From an uncultured Christensenellaceae bacterium (GTDB taxonomy: Bacteria > Bacillota > Clostridia > Christensenellales > Pumilibacteraceae), in the NCBI GenBank assembly GCA_910588155.1, contig CAJUPB010000002.1:1-64000 (forward strand): a stretch of DNA of 64,000 nucleotides, given 5' to 3'. This document shows, piece after piece, positions 43,712 through 52,682 of the stretch. Each line of letters starts with the position of its first letter. The stretch's first letter is position 1. The translations under genes were made by a program, and so were the position numbers. The notes under the pieces are model-generated. The model made no database searches. It was given only the letters and a program-made list of their open reading frames with translations, and was not told the DNA's origin.

Positions 43712-46273
43712 ATGGAAACCAAAACTTTGAGATGTACATACTGCGGCGCGCGACTGAGTTCGGACGACGGCGGAGACAAAATCACCTGTCGGTATTGCGA
43801 CAGCGTGAACTATATCCGTTTCGCCGAAAAGGTCGGCAAGGACGACGCCGCGCAAACCAAGCTCAAAAACCTTCGGGCAAGGCTCAACGACTGCGTCGGG
43901 GAGCGTTACCACGATTTCGAGGAAATGAAAGAGATAGCCGACGAAATACTGAACATCAGCGGCTACGATTTCGAGGCAAAGTATTTTTATGCGCTTGCGC
44001 TTAAAAAGAACAACAAGAGAAACAAGTACGTCGAATTTTTGACGGACGCGAAAAATCTTGCGCCGAATGCGGGAAGTCTCGAACTTGTAATGAAAAACGT
44101 AATACGTTACGCAAAAGAGAACGAGCGCAGTATCATACATAAATTCATAGACATCAACGTCGCCGACGAACTTGCGCGTTTGGAATATAAGGATGATGCG
44201 GACAGGCAAATCGAGCGGGCGGCAAAATTCTTTCACGGGGGACAGGACGTTTTCGTCTGTCACAAGTCGTCCGACGGCGCAATTGCGGAAACGGTGGTGG
44301 AACGCTTGGAGGCAGAGGGCATAACCTGTTTCATATCCGAACGCAATCTCGAAGACCTCGAAATAGGCGAGAAGTTCGAGAGGGCTTTAACGCGCGCCAT
44401 TTCTTCCACGAAACTGTTTCTGTTGATTTCTTCCTATGCCGCATTCGACGCGGGGCAGGAAAACTACGTGCTTTTCGAAATAGAAGAGGCGAAAAAGCTG
44501 AATAAGCCGAACGCCGAATTCAGAATAAACAATATCGACCGCGTTACCGCAGAGAACGCAGGCTGCTATTCGGAATATTTTTCCGGATGTCAGTATATAG
44601 ACGCATATCCCGAACCGAAAGATATGTTGGATAAGCTGGCTTTGCAATTGAGAGCAAAGCTCGACCGCATTGACGGAGGGGAGCGCAGCCGCGACGAACA
44701 GCGAGACAGAGAAGCCGCGGAGATGGCGGCGGAAATAGAGCGGTTGAGGGCGGAAAAACTCGAATACGAACGGAAGTTGCAGATGTTGGAATCCGGCGAG
44801 GAAAAAGCCGCGGAAAACACCGATACCGAGCGCAGTGAAAAAGACGAGACCGACGCCGTGTTCGGAATAGCTATGACTGCGGACAAAGCCGAAGTCAAGG
44901 ACGGCGGCGAAAGCTATTATCTAGAAGCGCTCGATTACGATTTCGGCAGAAACGGCAAAAGCAAGGACAAGGCAAAAGCCGTATATTATTACACGAAAGC
45001 CGCAGAAGCGGGCAACGCTCTTGCGCAATTGAATCTCGGAGTCTGCTACGAATACGGGGACGGAATAAGGAAAAACGAAAAGAAAGCCGTCGCGCTGTAC
45101 GTCGCCGCATCGGAGCGAGGCAACGCTATGGCGCAGTGCAATCTCGGTTATTGCTATTTCAACGGAGTGGGCGTGGGAAAGGACGCCGTCAAAGCCGTGC
45201 TTTGGTATACGAAAGCGGCGCAAGCCAGCAATGCCAGAGCAATGAACAATCTCGGGTATTGTTACGAAAACGGACAAGGCGTCAAAAAAGACGTGCGTCG
45301 GGCTTTCGAGTGGTATAAAAGAGCCGCTGACAACGACGACGTGAACGGCGCTTGCAATGTCGCTTGGTGTTATGAAACAGGCATAGGCACGAGCGTGGAT
45401 TTGATAAAGGCGCGGCAGTACAATGCCGTGGGCAAAGAGCTCGGTTCGCACAGGGCGGAAAAGGCGTACGAGCGAGTGGAAACGAAGATTTACGCCTGCG
45501 ACGAAATTGCCGAGAAACTGTATGCGAAGGGACTGAAATTCGATGTCGGAGACTCCAAGAGCGCGGCGAAAGCCGCACCGTATTACCGCAGAGCGGCAAA
45601 AGAGGGAAGTGTTCGCGCTATGTACAATCTCGGCGTGTTCAGCCTGCGCGGCGACGGAGTCAGGCGCGACGAAAAAGCCGCATTCGAATATTTCCGAGAG
45701 GCGGCGAAAATGAGTCACCTCGGCGCGCAGTACAATCTCGGTTATTGCTACGAGAACGGCGTGGGGACGGAAGTCGACCTTGTGAAAGCGCAGAGAGCGT
45801 ATGAAAAATCCGCTTACGGCGGTTATGCTCGGGCGCAGTATGCATACGCTTGTTTTTTGGAAAAAGGCATTGCGGGAACCGTCGATTTGAGGACGGCGAC
45901 AAAATTTTACAAGAGAGCGGCAAAGAACGGATGCACGGACGCGTACGTGTCGCTGGGGCTCATATATGTGTCGGGTAACGGCGCGGAACGCGACAGAAAC
46001 AAAGCCAGAGAATACTTTTATAAGGCGGCGCAGGCAGGCGACGAAACGGGGTATTACAACTACGGCTGCATAATGCGCGACGACGGCGAATTGCGAGAGG
46101 CGACTGCGGCTTTCGAAGCGGCGGCAAAAAAAGGATATGCGCCCGCAATGTTCAATCTCGGAAAACTTGCGGAAGAAAACGGTAATATCTCCGCTGCGAG
46201 AAAATATTACGATATGGGTGCGGACAAAGGCGACGAAGCCTGTATCAGAGCGATTGACAGAATCAACTCATAA
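43712..46273 (+). CDS. Zinc-ribbon / TIR / Sel1-repeat protein
   Basis: An 853-residue multidomain protein. A zinc ribbon (C8, C11, C26, C29) is followed by a helical linker, a TIR domain at about 178-320 (DVFVCHKSSDGAIAETVVERL, SERNLEDLEIGEKFERALTRAI, LFLLISSYA), then a coiled coil (about 335-375) and about eleven Sel1-like repeats to the C-terminus. TIR domains in bacterial immune proteins hydrolyse NAD or transfer ADP-ribose; a glutamate in NYVLFEIEEA (about 257) is a candidate catalytic residue. Sel1 repeats could sense a partner. It stands alone with a leaderless promoter, next to the restriction island, and has no partner gene. An immune role is inferred from domains and location. Confidence 0.85.
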   Translation: METKTLRCTYCGARLSSDDGGDKITCRYCDSVNYIRFAEKVGKDDAAQTKLKNLRARLNDCVGERYHDFEEMKEIADEILNISGYDFEAKYFYALALKKNNKRNKYVEFLTDAKNLAPNAGSLELVMKNVIRYAKENERSIIHKFIDINVADELARLEYKDDADRQIERAAKFFHGGQDVFVCHKSSDGAIAETVVERLEAEGITCFISERNLEDLEIGEKFERALTRAISSTKLFLLISSYAAFDAGQENYVLFEIEEAKKLNKPNAEFRINNIDRVTAENAGCYSEYFSGCQYIDAYPEPKDMLDKLALQLRAKLDRIDGGERSRDEQRDREAAEMAAEIERLRAEKLEYERKLQMLESGEEKAAENTDTERSEKDETDAVFGIAMTADKAEVKDGGESYYLEALDYDFGRNGKSKDKAKAVYYYTKAAEAGNALAQLNLGVCYEYGDGIRKNEKKAVALYVAASERGNAMAQCNLGYCYFNGVGVGKDAVKAVLWYTKAAQASNARAMNNLGYCYENGQGVKKDVRRAFEWYKRAADNDDVNGACNVAWCYETGIGTSVDLIKARQYNAVGKELGSHRAEKAYERVETKIYACDEIAEKLYAKGLKFDVGDSKSAAKAAPYYRRAAKEGSVRAMYNLGVFSLRGDGVRRDEKAAFEYFREAAKMSHLGAQYNLGYCYENGVGTEVDLVKAQRAYEKSAYGGYARAQYAYACFLEKGIAGTVDLRTATKFYKRAAKNGCTDAYVSLGLIYVSGNGAERDRNKAREYFYKAAQAGDETGYYNYGCIMRDDGELREATAAFEAAAKKGYAPAMFNLGKLAEENGNISAARKYYDMGADKGDEACIRAIDRINS

Positions 46274-46322
46274 GTGGTAAAATATAACAAAACAAGTCGC
46301 CGCGGCGGCAAAGGAGCAATCA

Positions 46323-46841
46323 ATGAGCGAAATCAAAGCAACGATTTTATTCGATGACGGGAGCGAAATTCGACTTAAACTGAACGAAAAAGCAGCCCCG
46401 CTTTCGGTAAAGAATTTTACGGAGCTTGCCGAAAAAGGCTATTACGACAATCTGTGTTTTCACAGAATAATAGACGGCTTTATGATTCAGGGCGGCGGAT
46501 TCAGCTACGAAAACGAAAGTCTTATTCCCGCACCCGAGCTTAATCCCATTAAGGGCGAGTTTGCAAGCAACGGAGTCAAAAATCCGATTAAGCACAAGAC
46601 GGGCGTCATTTCTATGGCGAGAACGGTCGTACACGACAGCGCCACTTCGCAGTTCTTTATTTGTGTTGCCGACTGTCCCTTTCTGGACGGAGAATATGCG
46701 GCATTCGGAGAGTGTGCGGACAAAGAATCCGTGGACACCGCGATACGATTGGGCAAGGTCCCCACGGGAATGCTGCCGCCGTATTGGGAGGACGTTCCCC
46801 GCAGTCCCGTCGTGATTAAAACGATAAAGATTGAAAGATAA
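46323..46841 (+). CDS. Cyclophilin-type peptidyl-prolyl isomerase
   Basis: A 172-residue cyclophilin that speeds cis-trans isomerisation of proline bonds. Motifs FHRIIDGFMIQGGGF (about 42-56), SMARTVVHDSATSQFFI and FLDGEYAAFGE are those of the family. There is no signal peptide, so it acts in the cytoplasm. GGAGCAA precedes the ATG at 46323. It is followed by a bidirectional terminator. Confidence 0.95.
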   Translation: MSEIKATILFDDGSEIRLKLNEKAAPLSVKNFTELAEKGYYDNLCFHRIIDGFMIQGGGFSYENESLIPAPELNPIKGEFASNGVKNPIKHKTGVISMARTVVHDSATSQFFICVADCPFLDGEYAAFGECADKESVDTAIRLGKVPTGMLPPYWEDVPRSPVVIKTIKIER

Positions 46842-46848
46842 GAAAAAA

Positions 46849-46880
46849 CCGCAGGCGTCGAAAACCTGCGGATTTTTTTA
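46849..46880. terminator. Bidirectional terminator after the cyclophilin gene
   Basis: CCGCAGG (46849-46855) pairs with CCTGCGG (46865-46871), with A-runs and T-runs on both sides. It overlaps the 3' end of the convergent flavin reductase gene. Confidence 0.85.
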
Positions 46881-47369
46881 AAGTTCGTATGCGTCAACTA
46901 TTTCGCCGAAATACATAGTGTGAAAGTCCTTGTGGAAATACATATCTTTTAAAAGTTCGTCCGACATATTGGCTTTCGACATATTCGTCGAAAGTATGAC
47001 TTTGCATTCGAGAATATATCCGCAGTCGCCCACGACGTAGGAATCGATATGCCGCGCCCGCTTCGGGTGAAGACGGAGTTCGGCAAACTTGTCGGCTTTG
47101 AAGCCGGACAGATGGTCGCACAAAACTATTTCGTCGCGCATATCTTTTATCGGCATACAAACGGCAAAAGATTTCGTGCTTTCGATTATTTCGTGCGAAA
47201 GTTTGCTCTCTCGAACGGGAAGCACAAACACCTGCTTGTTCCACAGTGTGCCGATGACGCCCCAGTGCGTACTCATAACATTGTGGGGTTTTGTGCCGCA
47301 AGTTACGAACAGCCCGCAGGTGTTCATAGTATTCATCAATTTCTGCTGTTGCTTTTCGGTTATGCGCAT
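46878..47369 (-). CDS. Flavin reductase family protein
   Basis: A 163-residue FMN-binding flavoprotein of the flavin reductase-like split-barrel family. Family features are NTCGLFVTCGTKPHNVMSTHWGVIG near the N-terminus, FVLPVRESKLSHEII and the ending TMYFGEIVDAYEL. It may reduce flavin or act as a small redox protein; the physiological partner is unknown. The start at 47369 is preferred because GGAGG lies a few bases before it, while the longer frame from 47441 lacks a site. Confidence 0.85.
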   Translation of the reverse strand: MRITEKQQQKLMNTMNTCGLFVTCGTKPHNVMSTHWGVIGTLWNKQVFVLPVRESKLSHEIIESTKSFAVCMPIKDMRDEIVLCDHLSGFKADKFAELRLHPKRARHIDSYVVGDCGYILECKVILSTNMSKANMSDELLKDMYFHKDFHTMYFGEIVDAYEL

Positions 47370-47510
47370 AAACGTCCCCGTCCTCCGACAACATCGAGTT
47401 GTCGCATATATAATTATATCACAAAATAATGCAAATATCAATAGTTATCGGAAAATTAAGTAAAAAACATCGCGAACATATCTTAAAGCCGTCGAACAGC
47501 ACCGTAATCG

Positions 47511-47539
47511 TTGACATTTTCGTCAAATACCGTTATAAT
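47511..47539 (+). promoter_or_regulatory. Consensus promoter for the small coiled-coil gene
   Basis: TTGACA (47511-47516), 17 bases, TATAAT (47534-47539). Confidence 0.9.
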
Positions 47540-47564
47540 TGAAACGTGACAAGGAGGAAAACCA

Positions 47565-47804
47565 ATGGCAGGGAAAAGCAAACTCAAAAAAGATATCGCG
47601 GCGAGTCGAGAGGAAATAGAGAAACTCGAAAGAAAATTGGGCCGCTCGCAAACCGCAATCATAGAAGCTATTATAACGCAGACCAAACCGAGCGATGCGG
47701 ACATAGAATATTTCCGCACGTATGCGCAGCTTATCGATGTAGAGCGCGAAAACTTGCAAAAGCTTCTTGCCGAACTTAAAACTTTCGACAAGAAACAGAA
47801 ATAA
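47565..47804 (+). CDS. Small coiled-coil protein, unknown function
   Basis: A 79-residue acidic/basic helical protein with heptad-like spacing of Leu, Ile and Val (KLKKDIAASREEIEKLERKLG). It has no membrane helix and no motif that I recognise. A perfect promoter and a strong AAGGAGG ribosome site indicate high expression. It is monocistronic and precedes the polysaccharide locus, which has its own promoter. Confidence 0.8.
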   Translation: MAGKSKLKKDIAASREEIEKLERKLGRSQTAIIEAIITQTKPSDADIEYFRTYAQLIDVERENLQKLLAELKTFDKKQK

Positions 47805-47939
47805 AAAGAACAAAAGATTTACGTGCCGCCGCCCCGAAATACGGGCGATTTTTCACTGTCTGTCGCGGCGTTTGGTTTTTCGCCGCTGCCGAAATGTTTT
47901 GCGACAGGGTTTAAGTTTCTTAATAATGGCGATAATCAA

Positions 47940-47968
47940 TTGATTTTTGAATGCGGATATAGTATAAT
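47940..47968 (+). promoter_or_regulatory. Promoter of the polysaccharide operon
   Basis: TTGATT (47940-47945), 17 bases, TATAAT (47963-47968). The following genes to 60922 are closely spaced or overlapping. Confidence 0.75.
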
Positions 47969-48039
47969 GGGAGCGAAAAAAGGACATTTATAAGGTGTCG
48001 GACGCGGTGTTGCGCTCGTGCGAGAGAGGATGTAAGCAA

Positions 48040-48879
48040 ATGCATTTGAAACTTATGTACATAACAAATAATCCCGATGTCGCTCTTATCGCGCAAAAAA
48101 ACGGAGTGGAACGCATTTGGATTGACCTCGAAACAGAAGGCAAGGAAGAGCGTCAGAAGGGAATAGATTCCGTCAAATCGCATCATTGTACGGAAGATAT
48201 AAAAAAAATAAAGCCGCTATTGACAACGTCAGAACTTTTGGTGCGCATAAATCCTTGGAGCGAAAATTCAAAGAACGAGTTGGAAAATGTTTTGAGCTGC
48301 GGCGCCGACGCGGTAATGTTGCCGATGTGGAAAACGGCGGGCGAAGTCGAAAAGTTTCTGAATACGGTAGGTTCGCGGGCAACGAAAATACTTCTTTTGG
48401 AAACAAAAGAAGCCGTCGAATGTTTGGATGACGTTTTGACTTTGAAAGGCATAGACGAAATTCATATAGGTTTAAACGACCTGCATTTGAGCTATGGGTT
48501 GACATTTATGTTCGAGCTGCTGTCAAACGGCGTTGTGGAAAAACTTTGCGACAAGATTCGGGCGGCACAAATACCATACGGTTTCGGCGGCATTGCGGGT
48601 ATTGGCGGAGGAATGCTGCCGGCGGAAAATATTGTTTTGGAACATAAGCGGTTGGGGTCGAGACAGGTTATTTTATCCAGAAGTTTTTGTAATGCGGAGC
48701 TTTGTGCGGATATCGCGGAAACAGAAAAGGTCTTTCGGGAAAACATTCGCAAATTGAGAGATTTCGAAAAGTATGCGACGGAAGCGAAAGAAGATGTTTT
48801 ATGGCAAAACAAAATCGAAGTGGAGCAAAAAGTGAAGGCAATTGTCGAAATTATGACGGAGCGTAAAAATAATGGATAA
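48040..48879 (+). CDS. HpcH/HpaI aldolase family protein
   Basis: A 279-residue TIM-barrel protein of the HpcH/HpaI aldolase/citrate lyase beta family. The phosphate and metal-binding elements are seen as RIWIDLETEGK, ADAVMLPMWKTAGEV, LLETKEAVE and HIGLNDLHLSYG. It would make or split a 2-keto-acid; the substrate is unknown, but the position at the head of a polysaccharide operon suggests synthesis of an unusual sugar substituent. The start is ATG 48040 after AGAGAGGA; an earlier frame begins at 47995 without a site. Its stop overlaps the next start. Confidence 0.85.
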   Translation: MHLKLMYITNNPDVALIAQKNGVERIWIDLETEGKEERQKGIDSVKSHHCTEDIKKIKPLLTTSELLVRINPWSENSKNELENVLSCGADAVMLPMWKTAGEVEKFLNTVGSRATKILLLETKEAVECLDDVLTLKGIDEIHIGLNDLHLSYGLTFMFELLSNGVVEKLCDKIRAAQIPYGFGGIAGIGGGMLPAENIVLEHKRLGSRQVILSRSFCNAELCADIAETEKVFRENIRKLRDFEKYATEAKEDVLWQNKIEVEQKVKAIVEIMTERKNNG

Positions 48880-50086
48880 ACAAAGAATGGAATTATTATC
48901 GAAAGAATACGGGGACGCTTTTTATATTCTCGATACCGATAATTTCCGTAAAAATTTTGCGGAATTGAAAAAAGCGTTTTGCGATATTTATCCGAATTTC
49001 AATATAGCATATTCTTATAAAACAAATTACACGCCGGCATTGTGCCGTATAGTAGACGAGTTGGGCGGTTATGCCGAAGTGGTTTCCGATATGGAAATGG
49101 AAATAGCTTTGAGAGTGGGAGTCAAGCCCGAAAAAATCATTTGGAACGGACCGTATAAAAACGGAAAGAAAGTCGAAGAGCTTTTGCTGAAAGGAGGAAC
49201 GGTCAATCTCGATTCCGTATGCGAATTGGAAACCGTCGAGCGTTTGGCAAAAACATATCCGCAAAAAAAATTGAATTTGGGCATAAGGTGCAATTTCGAT
49301 ATTTTCGACGGAGTCGTTTCGCGTTTCGGATTCGACATCGATTCGACAGATTTTGAAAAAGCCTTTGCCTTATTCGGAAAATACAGAAATCTCAATCTTA
49401 TAGGCTTGCAATGTCATTTTGCGACGAGGGCGTTAAAGACTTGGCGTCCGAGAGTCGAGGGAATGGCGAGACTTTTGGACAAACTTGGTATTATTCCCGA
49501 CCACATAGATTTGGGCGGCGGTTTGTTCGGAAAGATGGCCGACTCGTTGAAAAAACAATTCGATACGCCAATTCCCACCTATAAAGAATATGCCGAAAGC
49601 GTGGCGCCGATTTTTGCAAAGAGTTTTGCGGGAAAGAAAAAGCAACCGTTGCTTTTGATAGAACCCGGGTCGGCATTGGTCGGCGACTGTATGAAGTTTG
49701 CGTCGAAAGTCGTGAACATCAAAAATGTGCGAGGAAAACATATTGCGACGTTATTGGGAAGTATTTATAACATCAACCCGACTTTGAACAAAAAAAATCC
49801 TCCGCTTGAAATTATTTGTATGAGAGAACAAGAGCAGGGAACATATGAGGATTTGGATTTCGGCGGATTTACCTGTATCGAATCGGATTATTTGTACAGA
49901 GGTTATTGCGGGAAGTTGGCGGCGGGAGACTTCGCCGTTTTCGGAAACGTCGGGTCTTATTCCGTTGTCTTGAAACCGCCGTTTATTCTCCCGAACTTTC
50001 CCGTTCTCGATTTGTGCGGAGATAAGACAAAAGTGGTCAAAAGAGCGGAAACTTTTGATGACTTGTTCCATACGTTTGAGTTTTGA
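48872..50086 (+). CDS. PLP-dependent amino-acid decarboxylase-like protein
   Basis: A 404-residue fold-type III PLP enzyme related to diaminopimelate and ornithine decarboxylases. The PLP lysine is in AYSYKTN (about residue 50), the glycine-rich phosphate loop in HIDLGGGLFG (about 211-220), and further elements are LLIEPGSALVGD and ESDYLYRG. The usual catalytic Cys of LysA-like enzymes appears as FGGFTCIESD. It overlaps the aldolase gene by eight bases. Together with the aldolase and a downstream aminotransferase it probably makes an amino-acid-derived decoration of the polysaccharide. Confidence 0.85.
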   Translation: MDKQRMELLSKEYGDAFYILDTDNFRKNFAELKKAFCDIYPNFNIAYSYKTNYTPALCRIVDELGGYAEVVSDMEMEIALRVGVKPEKIIWNGPYKNGKKVEELLLKGGTVNLDSVCELETVERLAKTYPQKKLNLGIRCNFDIFDGVVSRFGFDIDSTDFEKAFALFGKYRNLNLIGLQCHFATRALKTWRPRVEGMARLLDKLGIIPDHIDLGGGLFGKMADSLKKQFDTPIPTYKEYAESVAPIFAKSFAGKKKQPLLLIEPGSALVGDCMKFASKVVNIKNVRGKHIATLLGSIYNINPTLNKKNPPLEIICMREQEQGTYEDLDFGGFTCIESDYLYRGYCGKLAAGDFAVFGNVGSYSVVLKPPFILPNFPVLDLCGDKTKVVKRAETFDDLFHTFEF

Positions 50087-50104
50087 AGCAGGAAGCGTTA
50101 TCGT

Positions 50105-50962
50105 ATGAACAAATTTTTAAAGAGAACTTTCGATATATTGATTTCTTTTTTGATGATACTGCTTTTGTTGCCGCTTTGGATAATTATGCCGATTATCATC
50201 AAAATAGACTCAAAAGGACCTGTTTTTTTCAAACAGGAGAGAAGAACGAAAAACGGAAGGATTTTCAAAATGTACAAATTTCGTTCTATGGTCGTAAATG
50301 CCGAAAAGCAGGGCGCGGGTTTGTTTAACTATGAAAACGACCCGAGGGTTACGAAGGTAGGCAAATTTTTGAGGAGTTCCAGTATTGACGAGTTGCCGCA
50401 ATTGTTCAATGTGTTTAAAGGCGATTTGTCCATTGTCGGTCCCCGTCCCTGCGTGGTTTATGAACTGGGTGATTTCGAAACGCTGAACGCGAAGTACAAA
50501 AAAAGGTTTTCCGTTCGAGCAGGGATAACGGGTCTTGCCCAAATAAAAGGGCGAAACGAGAACTCTTGGGAAGAGAAAGTTATGTACGACAATCAATATA
50601 TAGACTTGTTTAAAAAGCAGGGAATATTGATTGATATAAAAATCCTGTTCGGCACGGTGGGCAAGGTTTTCGGCAAGAAGAATATCTGCGAAGAAAAAGT
50701 AGACGAAAGTCTTTCGGACGAAGAATCCGCAAAAGCTGCGGAAGAAGAAATTATTCGTTTGGCGCACATTGTCGAAGATGACGAAGAGAACGAAAGAGAA
50801 ACTGTTTTGAAAGAGGAAAATCCGATTGGAAGCAACGACGAGTGTATCGCGGAACAAGAATCGGGCGGCAGCGAAACGACCGACGAAACAGAAAACGATA
50901 TAGCGGAATCCTTCGACGAGACGGCAAAAGAAATTGGCGACGAGACAAACGAGGAAGACTGA
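50105..50962 (+). CDS. Sugar-phosphate transferase initiating polysaccharide synthesis
   Basis: A 285-residue protein. A single N-terminal helix (about 9-31) and the bacterial sugar transferase domain (KRTFDILISF, YKFRSMVVNAE, SIDELPQLFNVFKGDLSIVGPRP, about 95-118) identify a polyprenyl-phosphate sugar-phosphotransferase that starts the repeat unit. The C-terminal 80 residues (from about 205) are highly acidic (Glu, Asp), not part of the family, and may be a regulatory tail. GTTATCGT precedes the ATG, a weak ribosome site; coupling to the previous gene is likely. Confidence 0.93.
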   Translation: MNKFLKRTFDILISFLMILLLLPLWIIMPIIIKIDSKGPVFFKQERRTKNGRIFKMYKFRSMVVNAEKQGAGLFNYENDPRVTKVGKFLRSSSIDELPQLFNVFKGDLSIVGPRPCVVYELGDFETLNAKYKKRFSVRAGITGLAQIKGRNENSWEEKVMYDNQYIDLFKKQGILIDIKILFGTVGKVFGKKNICEEKVDESLSDEESAKAAEEEIIRLAHIVEDDEENERETVLKEENPIGSNDECIAEQESGGSETTDETENDIAESFDETAKEIGDETNEED

Positions 50963-50963
50963 T

Positions 50964-51890
50964 ATGGAAACATTAAAAAGACTGATATGGTTTGACGGTA
51001 AAATAATGGACGTGAACGATGCGAAAATCAACGTGCTTTCACCGACGTCGCAGTTCGGACTCAATGTATTCGAAGGGATACGTTGTTATTGGAATGAAGA
51101 AAAAGGACAACTTTTTGCTTTTCGTCTGAACGACCATTTGAAAAGATTGAAGCGTTCGCAGAGACTTTTGTGTATGGAAGACAAGTTTACGATTGCGGAA
51201 TTGGAGAAAGCATTTGTCGATACCGTTCGGGCAAACAATTACAGAGAAGATATTGCCGTTCGGCAAACTTTGTTTGTAGACGGTTTCGGAAGTTGGAGTT
51301 CTTCTGCTCCCGTCAATATGTTTATTTCTCCCATTCCGAAAGCAAAGACAAATGCGGAATACAACAAAAAAGGATTGAACTGCTGCATATCGTCTTGGCG
51401 GAGGATAAACGACAATACCCTTTCGCCGAGAATAAAATGCGGTGCGAACTATATAAACAGCAGAATGGCGCAGACGGAAGCCCTTCGAAACGGCTATGAC
51501 ACCGCCATATTTTTGAATGAAAACGGAACTGTTTCCGAAGGTCCGGGTTCTTGTTTGTTTATGATAAAGGACAAAGTTCTTTATACGCCGCTTTTGACCG
51601 ACAGCGTGTTGGAAAGCATCACACGCGATACCATTATGATTATAGCGGAAGATATGGGATTTAAAATGGTGGAAAGAAGTATAGACAGGACTGAACTTTA
51701 TACTAGTGACGAAGCATTTTTATGCGGTTCCGCGATGGAAATCACGCCGATATTTTCTGTGGATAAGTATATAATAAGCAATGGGAGCGCCGGAAACATA
51801 ACGCAAAAGATTCATAAGAAGTATCTCGATATTGTTACGGGAAACGAGCCGAAACGAAAAGGATGGTTGGCGGAAATATATTATGGTTGA
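50964..51890 (+). CDS. Branched-chain amino-acid aminotransferase-like protein
   Basis: A 308-residue class IV PLP aminotransferase. Start MDVNDAKINVLSP, the Lys of the PLP site in SPRIKCGANYINS (about 156), and the ENGTVSEGPGSCLFMIKD motif are diagnostic. IlvE converts branched-chain keto-acids; D-amino-acid and aminodeoxychorismate enzymes share the fold. The start is ATG 50964 after GAGGAAG. Location inside the polysaccharide operon suggests supply of an amino donor or amino acid for surface decoration. Confidence 0.88.
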   Translation: METLKRLIWFDGKIMDVNDAKINVLSPTSQFGLNVFEGIRCYWNEEKGQLFAFRLNDHLKRLKRSQRLLCMEDKFTIAELEKAFVDTVRANNYREDIAVRQTLFVDGFGSWSSSAPVNMFISPIPKAKTNAEYNKKGLNCCISSWRRINDNTLSPRIKCGANYINSRMAQTEALRNGYDTAIFLNENGTVSEGPGSCLFMIKDKVLYTPLLTDSVLESITRDTIMIIAEDMGFKMVERSIDRTELYTSDEAFLCGSAMEITPIFSVDKYIISNGSAGNITQKIHKKYLDIVTGNEPKRKGWLAEIYYG

Positions 51891-52653
51891 AGACGTTTTC
51901 GAAGAAGATTTGATTTCCGTGATAACTCCCGTTTATAATGCGGAGAGATTTATCGAACTTACATTGCAATCGGTTTATAATCAAACTTACGGAAAGTTCG
52001 AGATAATTTTGGTGGATGACAGGTCTACGGATAAATCGGGAGAAATAATACAAAGATATTCGGAAGAACATCCGGAGACGATTTATATTTTGCAGGAGCA
52101 AAATATGGGCGCAGCAGTTGCAAGAAACAAAGCTCTTTCGGAAGCAAAAGGGAGATATGTGGCTTTTCTCGACAGCGACGACATTTGGGACGATAAAAAA
52201 ACAGAATTGCAAATGGCGCTGATGAAAGAAAAAGATGCTGCGTTCTCGTTTACCGCCATTGAAATGATAGATGAAAACGGCGAGGTCATCAAGAAAAAAA
52301 GAAAAGTGCGAGAAAAAGTCGATTATAAATTTTTATTGCACAACACTATGATACCGACGTCGTCGGTCATAATAGACAGAAAAAAAGTCGGTGATTTCAG
52401 AATGCCTCTTCGCAGAAGCGGACAGGATTATGCAACCTGGTTACAGCTTTTGAGAGACGGGACTGTGGCATACGGATTGAACGAAGCTTTGGTTCAATAC
52501 AGAAAAAGCGTAGGGTCCTTGTCTTCGAATAAATTCAAAAGTATAAAACAGGTGTGGGAAATTCAAACCAAAGACGAAAAAATCAATAAGTTTTCCGCAT
52601 TTTTCAATGTTATGGGATTTGCTTTCAACGCATTGAAGAAACACTTGTTTTAG
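51883..52653 (+). CDS. Family 2 glycosyltransferase
   Basis: A 256-residue GT-A glycosyltransferase. It has the opening ISVITPVYNAERFI, the DDRSTDKSG nucleotide-binding loop, the DXD site as FLDSDDIWD (about 101-109) and the acceptor segment GQDYATWLQLL. It adds one sugar to the lipid-linked repeat. The gene overlaps the aminotransferase end by eight bases; the start at 51883 is used. Confidence 0.92.
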   Translation: MVEDVFEEDLISVITPVYNAERFIELTLQSVYNQTYGKFEIILVDDRSTDKSGEIIQRYSEEHPETIYILQEQNMGAAVARNKALSEAKGRYVAFLDSDDIWDDKKTELQMALMKEKDAAFSFTAIEMIDENGEVIKKKRKVREKVDYKFLLHNTMIPTSSVIIDRKKVGDFRMPLRRSGQDYATWLQLLRDGTVAYGLNEALVQYRKSVGSLSSNKFKSIKQVWEIQTKDEKINKFSAFFNVMGFAFNALKKHLF

Positions 52654-52682
52654 ATTTACGTAAGACGGACAGGAGGTAAGGA

